Below, piece after piece: positions 52,564-63,364 of a stretch of 64,000 nt of DNA. The translations under genes and the position numbers were made by a program. Origin of the DNA: Membranipora membranacea (Eukaryota > Bryozoa > Gymnolaemata > Cheilostomatida > Membraniporidae). Each line of letters begins with the position of its first letter. Positions within the stretch are counted from its first letter, which is position 1. Below the pieces are notes generated by a model. The model was given only the letters and a program-made list of their open reading frames with translations. It was not told the DNA's origin and did not search any database. The DNA is taken from positions 34,260,162 through 34,324,161 of the forward strand of contig OU612067.1 in NCBI GenBank assembly GCA_914767715.1, read 5' to 3'.

Positions 52564-54710
52564 TATCAAGCCCTTGGATTGATGAGTGAACTATCCTAAT
52601 TAACCACACACCTCACTTGCACGGCTCAAATGTAGCCAACAGCAAGTTTGCAGCATACAAATTTGATTATGATAAATGGATTGTGAGACTGTATGCATTG
52701 ATTTAGCCCAAGTACGTTGTTCAGGGTGTAAATGTTGTGAAGGGCGAAAATGAAAAGCCTGTCAATTACCCACAATGCCACAGGAATTGTTGCTGTGGTC
52801 AGGATGTAGGCCATGCAATGCACGCAATGTGGTTTATAATGTAATGCTACCAGAGACTAGATAACATAATTAATATCTATCGTCTCTGATGCTACTATTA
52901 TTAATCGGACAAAGTTGGAGCACTCAAATTAGTTTTGGTCTCTTTGTGACTGAAGCAAGCTGACAACCTACTTTATTAGCAACTCTTGTTATTTGAAAAA
53001 TATTAATGTATGTGGCTGGCAAATGTGTGATAAGATTTCACACATGGATGGATGGATGGATTTATTACTATCATAGACAAAAATTTGTCACGAAATACGT
53101 TGTTAATACTGACAAGAAAGAAAAACATGGAAAAATCAGATCTCTGTTGTATAAAAAGTTTTTTAGAAAAGTATATTATTAAGTGTATGTATGAGATGTC
53201 TTAAAAAGCTGTCTCTACCCCATGTACCCCGATATTTAACGGTGCGGTAGCGACCTGAGGGGCATTTAGTTAGAAAGTCATTGATAAAGTGCTCTTCATC
53301 GTGTATGTACCGTAGTCTAAGTGTCTTGATCTGGTTGGCCACCAGAGCATCTATATCGGGGTGCTCAATCCCTAACTTGGCGGCATCTTTAAATATTTTG
53401 CGTAAGGACTTCTTGTCGCTTGCATGGATGCTTGTAAAAAGTATGGGGAGACAGTAAGTGATGAGGGATACAATAAAACTCTTGAATAACATATGACAAA
53501 GGGGCTTTGAGCTATAGTATATCCCATTCATATTCCATATCTGGTCATACATCCAATATCCATATTTAGCTGTTTATAATCTATATCCACTCCTGATGTA
53601 CAGTACATGTAATAGGATGATGAGGGAACCTGAGATGTACTTTGTTGATCTTATGATTTCTCTACATTTAGTTTTTTTATTTTGAGTTTGCTATACATGA
53701 GTCATGAGCTAAAAGAAGGGAGGCTCATGTCTAAAAAGTCGGTATGAAATAGAGGGAGATGATATATAGAGACTACAAACACAGTGAGTTTGTGTCTACT
53801 GTGTAAATTTCCACTCAGAAACTGATCATATACTGTTATTGTGGTTATAAATTTGTTTCCTGATTAACATAGATCATTCTAGCGACATTTCTTTATGCCG
53901 AATGTCGCTAGGCAATCCCAAAAAATGCAGGGTTGTTACTGGAGAATGAAGCATGTTAGAAGAAAGGGAGAAAAAACACAGAGATAGATAGAGGGGAGGA
54001 CTTAATTTGGTGTAACATCAGAGAGTTTTATGGAGGATTGTATAGAAATGAATAGAGCTAACACAGAACGAATAGTTTATGAATTAAAATGAAAAGCTGT
54101 ATTTGGCTCTCTCTAAGTTGTCTTCCTGTTATCCATGGGGGAACAACTCATCTTTTCAGAAATATGAACTCTTAGCCTTGTCACCCAGCAACTTGTTTTG
54201 TTTGTAGCCACATGACAAGGCTAGTGAGCTTCAGCTAATATCCACCACAATCATGATGACAGATGAGATAAATAAAACAACTGATTTGATATTAAGCGAG
54301 AGCTCAAATCCACTTACCTAGACTTCTGATTTTCTATGAAGATCTATGTCATGTACCATGGTTGTGGTTCGTGACGTGTAAAAGATATTTATTTTCCGTT
54401 GACGATATAATTTTAATAAAACAGCTAGATTAGCTATACAAAATACTTTGCCATCCATAAGTATCTCTGAACACATCGCCAACATCAGCACAAAGACAAT
54501 TTGTAAGACAGAGTAAGGAGCCTGCATGAACTTGAGATAGAATAGATGCGAAACTATTGGTTATTTGATGCAGGCTCAGTGTCCTTCCTAATTCAGTGTA
54601 TTCCACATGACGCATCCATCGCCATCCATAATGTTAACTATATCATTTAGCAGATGTAGAATTCTACAGTGGCATTTTTTACCCCCACTTCAGCTAAACC
54701 ACTAGGTGGC
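52564..54710. other. Intergenic with a retrotransposon fragment
   Basis: Apart from the reverse transcriptase fragment at 53045-53560, this stretch holds no recognisable gene. A small hairpin (agcgacattctt-type, tagcgacat/atgtcgcta) is present at about 53879-53909. Confidence 0.45.
53045..53560 (-). mobile_element. 5'-truncated non-LTR retrotransposon with a (TCCA)n tail
   Basis: A 129-codon minus-strand frame (53552-53163) has the look of the C-terminal end of a jockey/CR1-type reverse transcriptase protein: LFKSFIVSLITYCLPILFTS, then SDKKSLRKIFKDAAKLG and a basic C-terminus. About 100 bases after the stop, the minus strand ends in four or five TCCA repeats (plus strand tggatggatgga at 53045-53060). 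This fits a LINE 3' tail. The frame is open, so the insertion is younger than the fragment at 50110 or belongs to a different family. Confidence 0.7.
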
Positions 54711-55701
54711 TCAATATTACTTATGCATCACATTATTCTCTGATTCTTCACCTCCGTAATGATATGCTTCTTTAAAAAATTGGTCCACTCTAAGTGCATT
54801 ATATATATCTATCGCAGTGGAGGCCTTCCTAAAAACGCTCGCATAAAATTAACCCTGAAAAGGGTGTGATATTTGACGTCACAGAGCTGTTAGTGCGCTG
54901 TGTTGATAGAAATTCCTCTACAACTTTAGCTAAATAGGTCACCGCATCAACATTTTTGTTGACTACACACAGTATCCTAGTGGATGCGGTTATGTCTACA
55001 TGGCCAATGTTTTATAATCTTTGACAAGGCTCTCCCCACATAAAATATCACATTGCTGTCAAAACAAACATTATTGCGGGCTCATAATAAATTACCTCAT
55101 TGATGACTGCAAAATATGCTCACAGAGTAAGGATATATCCTTACTCTGTGATATGCTCATCGTATAAACATCCATGACCATAGAATGATACAAGCCCCAA
55201 TTCACATAGCCAGAGTGAGTTTATTAGCGACGATCAATTTGTCTTACATTATTCAACACATGTTATTAAATTTACGATCCTTAGTTTTGGGCAAAATATT
55301 TCGATGGCAATAATGTCACAAATGTCAGAAATCACACAAATAAGCTGACTTTTTAGACCATCATATCTCAAATTTGGGGATGGGGATGCCAGTGCCCTTC
55401 CATGAGGTTGCAATTGAGATGTGGGTGCATAGGCTCATAGTGGAAAATGAAAATCAGCACCATGGATTTTCTGCTGTATTGAATACAAGATAGCTCTATT
55501 TGTTTTGATTTTACAATAGGCTGATCACTCAAAAAGCTCTCTGACGTCACAAAACGTTAGCCTGGCTTGATGTGAGCGTTTTCGGGAAGGCCTCTACTGC
55601 GATAGATATAAAATGCACTAAGAGTGGACCAATTTTCTAAAGAAGCACATCATTACGGAGCTGAAGAATCAGAGAATAATTTGATGCATGAATAAAATTG
55701 A
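54711..55701. mobile_element. Non-autonomous element of about 1 kb with long inverted ends
   Basis: The left arm (54711 to about 54900) matches the complement of the right arm (about 55530-55701). Shared blocks include ttattctctgattcttca, taatgat.tgcttcttta, aattggtccactct.agtgc, tatctatcgcagt and aggccttcc. The arms are about 165-190 bases, roughly 85-90 percent alike by eye, around about 630 bases of non-coding DNA. That core has a perfect 32-base palindrome (55120-55151). A TGACGTCA-like site (gacgtcacagag / ctctgacgtcac) lies near each inner arm end. No transposase is encoded. It looks like a fold-back or MITE-like element; I could not define target-site duplications. Confidence 0.8.
55120..55151. 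repeat. Perfect 32-base palindrome
   Basis: tcacagagtaaggata followed by its exact complement in reverse, with no spacer. It sits near the centre of the inverted-end element. A degenerate relative lies at about 21258-21290. Confidence 0.95.
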
Positions 55702-55719
55702 TCCGCCAAGTTGTTTACG

Positions 55720-55761
55720 CCTAGCTCATACAGTCTGATCATATCCTGGCTTTAACCACAA
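55720..55761 (-). pseudogene. Short relic of a TPMT-like gene
   Basis: About 42 bases (agctcatacagtctgatcat and following) match the minus-strand coding region around motif I of the TPMT-like genes, with a single-base change and a small deletion. The relic starts about 20 bases beyond the end of the inverted-end element. Confidence 0.7.
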
Positions 55762-57330
55762 ATACTCATTCGGGATTGTCTTCTTTTTATTCACGTGAGA
55801 CAACTTGTTTGTTTACGAATGTGAGTTCTGTTAACAGCTACCCGAACAACGAGAACATATGAAATAATAAAAATATAATAGAGATTACAAATTACAAATC
55901 CTCATGTCCAGGATCTAATCTGCAGGACTTATGATTTATGATCATACTATGAAGACTTATGTAATGTATTGGTTTGCTAGTATGGGCAGGCTGTCTGAGG
56001 TGTTGTGCAGGGACTCCCTCCCCACCTGCCCCAGACAGCCTGCAAAGGCTATTAGTTTTCACTGTCAAGGGGCTAGTTGTGTTTCATTTCACAGTAAGAT
56101 TCTAATCAGATGGCTTGACCAGATGATCCATCTCTTGATATGTTTGAACGTCTTGGACTGTACATCACTATCATCATTACAAAGGCTGACTTAAGATTGA
56201 GATAGCTTCTTGAACGCCATAGATAGAGCTTCATATACAAGAGAATAGAAACTGTATCAAATTTTAATAAAATTCGACTATTTATCCTAAAACTGTATAA
56301 TTGTCTAACACTCAATGATAACGCGATAGGATCTACTAGGTTACAGATCCTGAATGATGCAATTAACCAAAACCAAATTTATATTTCTCACACTATTTTA
56401 GTTTTGTATAATTGAAGAAGAGAATGTGTCATGTGTCACAGACAAAATGTGTCATGTGTCACAGACAAAATGTGTCACGTGTCACAGACAAAATGTGTCA
56501 CGTGTCACAGACAAAATGTGTCACGTGTCACAGACAAAATGTGTCACGTGTCACAGACAAAATGTGTCACGTGTCACAGACAAAATGTGTCATATGTCAC
56601 AGACAAAATGTGTCATGTGTCACAGACAAAATGTGTCACGTGTCACAGACAAAATGTGTCACGTGTCACAGAAAAATTTGTCACGTGTCACAGACAAAAT
56701 GTGTCACGTGTCACAGACAAAATGTGTCCCGTGTCACAGACAAAATGTGTCACGTGTCACAGACAAAATGTGTCACGTGTCACAGATAAAATGTGTCATG
56801 TGTCACAGACAAAATGTGTCACGTGTCACAGACAAAATGCATTCCAACGGCCTATCCCAAAAGGCACAAATTATCCTCACACCAATTCAGATGGTTTCAT
56901 CTTGTTTTTATAAACACAGCTTGAGTTTGTCAGCTGGGCAGATTAAATCTGATTTTACCTATAAGCCCCTGTAGATATACATGCCTCGCCGGAGGCCGTC
57001 GGGCGTGGGGGGCAAAAGTCTTGGGGCTCAGACTCACATGCATGCTGCCTAGACAAAGAGTCGCCAAGGACAACAATGACAAGCTGGTAAGCGACTTGAT
57101 TTTGTTTCTTATTACGTGGAATATATATTCTCGTCAACAGGTGCATCCAATCTGGTTCTGAAATATGTTTTTGTAACATTCCAAAGATAAAGCAGAGAGG
57201 CAGCAATAAATTGTCTAACATGTTTGTAAGATATCCAGGTAAACATAAGTTGAATTCATGGCTATTTAATAATTATCAACATAGCTTATGGTCGACACAG
57301 TCATGCGGATGAGGGTGGATGACAGTCTTA
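55762..57330. other. Intergenic around the 23-bp repeat
   Basis: Outside the tandem repeat I see no coding sequence. A minus-strand ATTAAA at 57270-57265 may serve the TPMT-like gene that ends at 57331. Confidence 0.45.
56423..56835. repeat. 18 copies of a 23-bp tandem repeat containing CACGTG
   Basis: Unit aatgtgtcacgtgtcacaga plus caa. Most copies carry cacgtg and a few catgtg or catatg; one copy has lost a base. The unit contains no stop codon in any plus-strand frame and its length is not a multiple of three, so all three frames are open by chance. Confidence 0.95.
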
Positions 57331-58119
57331 TTAAGCCTTAGATAACTTTCTAATCACATGAGTTACTCCAAACATATAGTTAGTAATGCCTCTATTCCAC
57401 CACTTCTCTCTGCTTGGGTTATCTAGAGCTAACATGTCCTCACGGTATACCTCCTCCACAGAGCACCTGTCACCATAAAGCTTCTGTAGATCCTCAGTGT
57501 TAGCTTTGAGCGGAGGTCCTCCATATTGTGTGATGTCATAATCCTTTGTGTCGGTCAGGTAAACACTGTCACTCTTAAGCAGGCTGAGCATCAGATTGGA
57601 GTACTTTGGTCTGTCAGCGAGATTGAGAGCTTCAAGTGATCCTCTGTCCCATATGAGATCATACTGTGTGAATGGCAGGCTCTCTGGTGTGAAGGTAAAT
57701 AAGTCACCCTGTCCTATAATCAATCTACCATCAGCGCTTGCAGCGAAAACTTTGTCTCCTGTCCCGTACTTGGGGTTGTCCAGAGTTGGTATGGAGTTTT
57801 CAGAGAAGAACTCATCTATTGCTTTAGGAGCATATTCTACCCCTACCACAGTGAAGCCGAGCTCATACAGTCTGATCATATCCTGACTCTTACCACAGAG
57901 AGGAACAAACACTCTGATCTGTGATGTATCTTGTACAGTCTTGAGATAATGTTCGTTCATGTAATCCATAAGGTATTTATTACCAGTCTTCTGGTGCCAT
58001 CCTATATAGTCATACTGCCAGCGGAACTCCCAGTAGTCCTTTACGTCCAATGTGCTCTCCCTACAGCTCACATCCTGCGGTATCGGTGGTTTGACATTCT
58101 CTGGTTCTGTAGCAGACAT
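57331..58119 (-). CDS. TPMT-like S-adenosylmethionine-dependent methyltransferase, copy A
   Basis: A single minus-strand exon of 262 codons (ATG at 58119, MSATEPENVKPPIPQDVSC). Human TPMT has 245. After an N-terminus about 20 residues longer than the neighbour copy come DYWEFRWQYDYIGWHQKTGN (the W-x-FH block of the family) and motif I, VFVPLCGKSQDMIRLYELGF, which binds S-adenosylmethionine. Next are VVGVEYAPKAIDEFF, the acidic-loop motif YDLIWDRGSLEALN, and GGPPLKAN near the C-terminus. TPMT enzymes methylate thiopurines and related thiols in the cytosol; bacterial relatives act on selenium and tellurium. The natural substrate here cannot be inferred. Lack of introns contrasts with vertebrate TPMT and may reflect retroposition in an ancestor. 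It is divergent from copy B and is the source of the truncated copy at 52 kb. Confidence 0.92.
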   Translation of the reverse strand: MSATEPENVKPPIPQDVSCRESTLDVKDYWEFRWQYDYIGWHQKTGNKYLMDYMNEHYLKTVQDTSQIRVFVPLCGKSQDMIRLYELGFTVVGVEYAPKAIDEFFSENSIPTLDNPKYGTGDKVFAASADGRLIIGQGDLFTFTPESLPFTQYDLIWDRGSLEALNLADRPKYSNLMLSLLKSDSVYLTDTKDYDITQYGGPPLKANTEDLQKLYGDRCSVEEVYREDMLALDNPSREKWWNRGITNYMFGVTHVIRKLSKA

Positions 58120-58640
58120 TGTTGCAGACTTTGAATGATCAGTACGTTGGACTACTCAGCTTACTCGCACTGTTCAGTTAAGGCTCTACACGAGGCATGC
58201 AGTATGCTGCACACACAATGAAGATTAATGACAATGATTTGGTTGTGTAAACTACGAGGTATGTGATTTACAAGGCCACTCGCAGTAAAATTGCTGTGTC
58301 ATTAGGTCAATAAATTGGGCCGTGTGATAACCTATTTTAGCCTTAGATCCTTACAAGCAGTGAATATTCTAAGGCTCAACAATGTAAAGCCTATTATTTA
58401 CTCACACAGCCTCAGGTATCTATACTGGCGTTTGAGAAGCATGCCGCTGATTACAAAGCTTACACAAAAGCTTAGCAAGTACTAAAGTACTTATTTATAC
58501 CTCTAAACCATACACTGTGACATTTGTCATTATAAAATTAGTGTGCCTTTCTATCAGACATAGAGCGGAGCTGGTACAATACTAGGAGTAGTACCTGACT
58601 TGACACTATTTTACAGCTGAGAAACACCTTGGCAGACAAA
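58120..58640. promoter_or_regulatory. Shared spacer of the divergent TPMT-like genes
   Basis: The 521 bases separate two start codons facing away from each other. For copy B a TATAAAA lies at 58531-58537 on the plus strand, about 105 bases before its ATG, giving a leader of about 75 bases. I see no equally clear TATA box for copy A. Co-regulation is an inference from the arrangement. Confidence 0.5.
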
Positions 58641-59369
58641 ATGACAAAGAGAGCGACAGCACTCGGTAATGAACTAACAACAGAAATCTGGGAGTCTAAG
58701 TGGACTAACAATGCCGCCGGCTGGCACGAGGCAGAGGGCAATGAGACAATGTGGAAACATTTCCCTAGACTTGTATCTGAGAACTTTGCGGACAAGCAGC
58801 CCAGTGAACTGAAGGTTTTTGTACCTCTCTGTGGAAAGGCTAAGGACATGGGCAGATTGTATAGGATGGGATTTACAGTGGTTGGCGTTGAGTTTGCCCA
58901 GCAGCCCATCACGGAATTCTTTGAGGAAAACTCCATAAAAACCCAAGCTAATCCAGCCATAGCAAGCGATCAAAAGTACACTGTTAGTGAGGATGGAAAG
59001 ATTGTGATTGGTCAGGGTGATCTATTCAACTTTACTCCTGACAACCTTCCGTTTCCAAAGTATGATGTGATCTGGGATCGAGGCTCGTTCGAGGCGATGA
59101 ACAAGTCTGATCGCGCCAGATATGCTCAGCTCCTCAGCTCACTGCTGGCTGATGGTGGAATGTACCTTATAAATACTCCTGACTATGATACATCAGAGTT
59201 CGGAGGTCCTCCACTGGCAGCTAATAAGGAGGTGATTGAGAAATATTTCTCTGGTATGAGCGTCGAGTTCGTGGATAAGATGACTATGCTAGACAATGAA
59301 CACTGGAAGGCACAAGGCTTCACCTATATGGACGCTCTGTATCATGTCATGAAGTGGAAATCAGCATAG
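58641..59369 (+). CDS. TPMT-like S-adenosylmethionine-dependent methyltransferase, copy B
   Basis: A single plus-strand exon of 242 codons (ATG at 58641, MTKRATALGNELTTEIWESK). Motifs run parallel to copy A: WTNNAAGWHEAEGNE, motif I VFVPLCGKAKDMGRLYRMGF, VVGVEFAQQPITEFFEENSI, YDVIWDRGSFEAMN and FGGPPLAANKEVIEKYF. The copies clearly differ (about half the residues by eye), so this duplication is much older than the one that made the truncated copy at 52 kb. An in-frame TTG lies 12 bases upstream of the ATG and is not needed. All motifs are intact and the length fits the family, so I expect an active cytosolic enzyme. The substrate is unknown. Confidence 0.92.
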   Translation: MTKRATALGNELTTEIWESKWTNNAAGWHEAEGNETMWKHFPRLVSENFADKQPSELKVFVPLCGKAKDMGRLYRMGFTVVGVEFAQQPITEFFEENSIKTQANPAIASDQKYTVSEDGKIVIGQGDLFNFTPDNLPFPKYDVIWDRGSFEAMNKSDRARYAQLLSSLLADGGMYLINTPDYDTSEFGGPPLAANKEVIEKYFSGMSVEFVDKMTMLDNEHWKAQGFTYMDALYHVMKWKSA

Positions 59370-61185
59370 AGTCCCCTAAGTCTCTCGATGTGCCTTGTCC
59401 TGTTACTAGAACTTGAGCTAAGTCTCGGTGTGCCTTGTCCTGTTACCAATGCTTTTACTAGAACTCGAGCTATGCTCCATGAATAATTTGTTACACAAGC
59501 GGGTTACTGTCCAACATTTTTCTTTTTCTTTTGTAATTGCTTTCTATTCCTGAAGAAGGGAGTTGAGTTTTTTGTCAATGACTTTGCATATTGGTCATTT
59601 CTAGTGCATAAACTTATGCAAGTAGCCTACATATTTTTCTTGGCGTTTAATATGCATTTACTGTCCTTTGATCAAACAATATATAAAGTATGCTATACAT
59701 CACTTATCATTATGCAGCTGCTGGCTAACAGCTAACACTAACAAACAAACATTATTAATATTGATACTGTGGACACTGAAGATACCGCAGGGTTTAGCTC
59801 TGGGTTTATTGACAACCAACCAAGGGGGAGGTGAGAGACCTTCCTGATCTAGGCTAGCAACTGAGAGAAATTCACAAGCTTCTTCATTCTTAGCTATTTC
59901 AACCTGTACAGATATTATGTCAACAATGTCAATCTAAACTGAGAGTATCTGTCATCGCCTAAATTTAAAACCTAAATCATCTTCTAACATTGCCATATCT
60001 AAACAGCTTGTGACAATATAAATTGATGATTACTGCCTATGGTAGACTAATACCCGCGGATTGGTTTATTCTCTATGTGGCAGAACAATATTGATATAGA
60101 ATTGAAGTTTGTTGCCAGTAATTTTGGCAGTTTTGTCGAGTTATCCGACTTGGAGTTACCAGCCGGGGAGTCAACTTGTTCTCTGTTGGTTTTTTTCAAC
60201 ACACTTGGCGTCTTATTATCCAAAGCCATCTTTTACTCAAATTGTGAAAGGCAAATTACAAGACAACATCCAGACAACACAAAGAGGTGTTAGCTAGAAG
60301 TCCTCAAAATAACAGTAATGTGTTAAGAGTTATCTGTTGTTTACGCATGGTCAGATAACTCAGAATAGCTTGATGATTTGAACAGCAAACCAGGTATTAT
60401 TATTATAATTTTTTTTAATTTGCCGACAACAACAACCTGGTCTGATGTTTTTCATAATGAGCCAAAAGAAATTACGGCAATATGGCCATAAAGCAGTGCT
60501 TATTTGGATGACTACGCATTTAATGGAAGATGGTCTAGAGTTGAAACTGTCAAGGTTTTCATTTGGTTAAAATTAATCCGAACTACTTTTGTAGTGCGTA
60601 TCGTGGCATACCATCTATGTGACTAGGAGTTACCTGGAAATATTCATTTATAAATACAGTAAGCGTGACGTAAGTAATGTGATATAGCCCTGGGGAATCC
60701 CTGAAAAGAGAGCTGACATATGTACTGGTATACCGGGGATATATTCCCATTCTAAATCATTGAATGAACCAAGATTTGCAGCACCACTTGTTATTATATG
60801 CAAGTACTGCACAATAAAGAGTTGATCAGATTAATACAAATATACACTGTAGTGTTTGACTTGGCTGAGTTTGGAGCGACTAGGGAATAAAACATTATTC
60901 AGTATTTTCTTGGCTACATATTCATTTCCTAAAATTAGAATGTCACTCAATGTCTGTCACTTTCATTCATCTAATAATCATTGAGAGGGACACCCTAAAT
61001 AGCACCATATTTAATTTAACTTTCACAAGGATTTTTTCATAAAGTCAATTAAAACATCCTGGTTAGGGCCTAAAGTTTATGGCACTCACATTCTTCTCCA
61101 AGCTAATAATAATTTAGGCACAAAATTTATGCGCAGTGGAATGCTGCAGAGATTGTAATGAATCCTGCATCCTCCAAGAATATAA
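59370..61185. other. Intergenic, no gene recognised
   Basis: Directly after the stop a block of about 40 bases (ctcggtgtgccttgtcctgt and neighbours) is repeated imperfectly at about 59374 and 59423. A minus-strand frame at 60229-60047 begins MALDNKTPSVLKKTNREQ but has no further support. Confidence 0.5.
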
Positions 61186-61258
61186 TATTGTGTCATACTT
61201 ACTCAATTTTCATCATGTAAAATTTACATGATGAAAATTGAGTAAGTATGACACAATA
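61186..61258. repeat. Perfect 36-base inverted repeat with a one-base loop
   Basis: tattgtgtcatacttactca begins the left arm and its exact complement ends the right arm at 61258. There are no mismatches over 36 base pairs. No repeat family or gene is recognisable around it. Confidence 0.97.
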
Positions 61259-61559
61259 AAAACCTGTGAATGCGTCAGTGTGGGATAATACCTCAGCCTA
61301 TTATTACAGCCTTGTATATGCTAAGTACTCTGAGTATTATTATCTGAACAATAGAGCTGAGAGTAGGGTATTGATTATGGGTTGTGAGAGACTATGCGTC
61401 ATTAGTTCTCTAAGCGGCTGGTTAGTAATAGTCTAGTTATCATAGGCGTCAGTGCTGTTACAGGTACGAAGAGGGAGTGTATGAATGGATTAATAAATTA
61501 ATCACACACAAGACTGTAAACTAATAAATCATTTAGCGGTGAGGAAGTATTTACTACAA

Positions 61560-61679
61560 ACTTTACTCTACATACTACACCCATTAAACTGAGCGATACA
61601 CGCTGGATAACAACATTCTACAGAGCAGAGTAACAGCAGTTACAATCTACCATTGTGTACAAGGACACATGCAGATCTG
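61560..61679 (+). other. Possible non-coding first exon
   Basis: A stretch ending in a strong donor, GATCTG|GTAAGTG, at 61679/61680. It could be the 5' untranslated exon of the gene whose coding begins at 63508. The exon start is not defined. Confidence 0.25.
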
Positions 61680-63364
61680 GTAAGTGAAAACCTTGTAGAC
61701 CTAGTATATACATCCTGCTTCAAAAGTAAAAACCCAGATATAGGCATAGTTATGTGCGTCAGTCGACCTTCCAAAGTGATGGCATTGTGGTTACTTTTTT
61801 ATGACATCTCTGCCAGTTGGCTATTGGCTGTTGCATTCTAGACTCTAGAAGTTGATTATGGAATAGCTTTACTGTCACCGCCACTGGTAAAGGATAATAT
61901 ATGCATATTGATAGATTATTCGAACATTCAATCGCACATCATCAACATCAAACTTCTTTATGATCTTTGGGAGAATGCTGTTTCTGCTGGCCGTTAGCAA
62001 CATACTGGGTAGGTTTATCTGGGCTTATGTGGTCTGATGTAGTATAGATCAATCTTTGATATGGGAACAGTAACTGCTGCGAGTCAACTCAACACTGAAA
62101 CACAGACATCAACACTCCACTCATAATAATATGCTTGGAGGGGCTATAGTTATTCGGCATATATTGCTGACCAAGAACAGTTAAGATTTTATTGCCCTGA
62201 AGGAAATTTGGTATTAAAAAGCTATAGCCATGCTTAGATGTATGTTCAGGTATGTTGTTACGTGGTACGTTCTGAGCAGGCATAGCGGTTTTAAAATTCA
62301 GCTGTTGAATATGACTAAAGTAGGTTACATAATGGGAAGCTTTATCTGTAATATTTCATGTTGCCAATAAATGATGACAAAGCAAGCATTCCTCTTGCCA
62401 ATAAGCCGTGCAGAAAAAGGGAAAATGAGATAGTGGATAATATGTTCATCCCTCACATGAAATTAAGTGGAACCCAATCAAAATTTGGCACCAATCCTAT
62501 TATTTATTATTATAGAGTTATTGAGGTAAGTCCTAGTATAGCATGGGGTTTCATTACATAACCACATCCTCTATAAATCATCTATCAAGGTAGGAAATTA
62601 GGTGTCTCCCCCTCTCCTCACAAGAATATGTATGTTTTCTGCGAGACAAGACAATATGCCAGTTTTCAGCGAGTGTGAATATTAACATCACCGTTGACCC
62701 CTTATCGTATATATAGTGTTTACCACATAGCTGATAATAATGTATTAACAATGTCACTTCTAACTCTAGTACAAGCTTCTCAGCAATATAATGAATCATT
62801 TACACGCTGATAAGACAGGGATTTTAATGTTTAGTGATAAGTTGGTCTTGTTAACAGTGGTAAGCTTACGCAATGGCTGTAAGAGGAAGCAGTTCGAACG
62901 TTTGTCGATTCGATTTCTCTGGTTTGAAATAGATAGATGAAAGGGTTGACAGACCGCTCAATGTTTTTTCTAATTGTAGTAAGTTATAATATTATACAAT
63001 CAGGGTATCAGAGACTGCATAGGCACACATCTATCTCTAACCTACTTTTTTATTCTTTCATCCTAGTAATAGTTTATATCATGATGTAACGCTAAAGCTT
63101 AATAAAACATTCCAAACTTGACACCCGAAGCTTTCCTATTTGAACATTGTTTGTTTTTTGGTAGCGGCTTTCATGCATGCGTTTCACTCAAGAGTGGTTA
63201 TCGTTTAGTGTATGACAAAGTTAGGCACTTAACTTTTGAATCCTAATTTTATCTTGACAGGATTATTTTTATTCTTCCGAAATCGAAATTGTATTAACAA
63301 TACTACAAAAGATGTCAATGTTGGCACAAGTTATATATTTTTCACATTTCATTACTCATTATAG
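61680..63364. other. Probable intron or intergenic DNA
   Basis: No recognised coding sequence. One open frame (62358-62525, MLPINDDKASIPLANKPCRK) ends at a good donor (GAG|GTAAGT) and would join in phase to 63365, giving a short protein that stops at 63415. I do not recognise it. Confidence 0.35.

Noticed and set aside
56423-56835. CRISPR-like array
   Set aside because: Repeats are directly adjacent with no spacers, in an animal genome. It is a simple tandem repeat.
56412-56974. Three overlapping plus-strand open frames of 125-182 codons with repetitive Cys/His content
   Set aside because: They are the same 23-bp repeat read in three frames. The unit has no stop codon and is not a multiple of three, so openness is automatic. 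No start context or splice support.
61186-61258. Rho-independent terminator
   Set aside because: The hairpin is far too long and perfect, has no T run, and the setting is eukaryotic.
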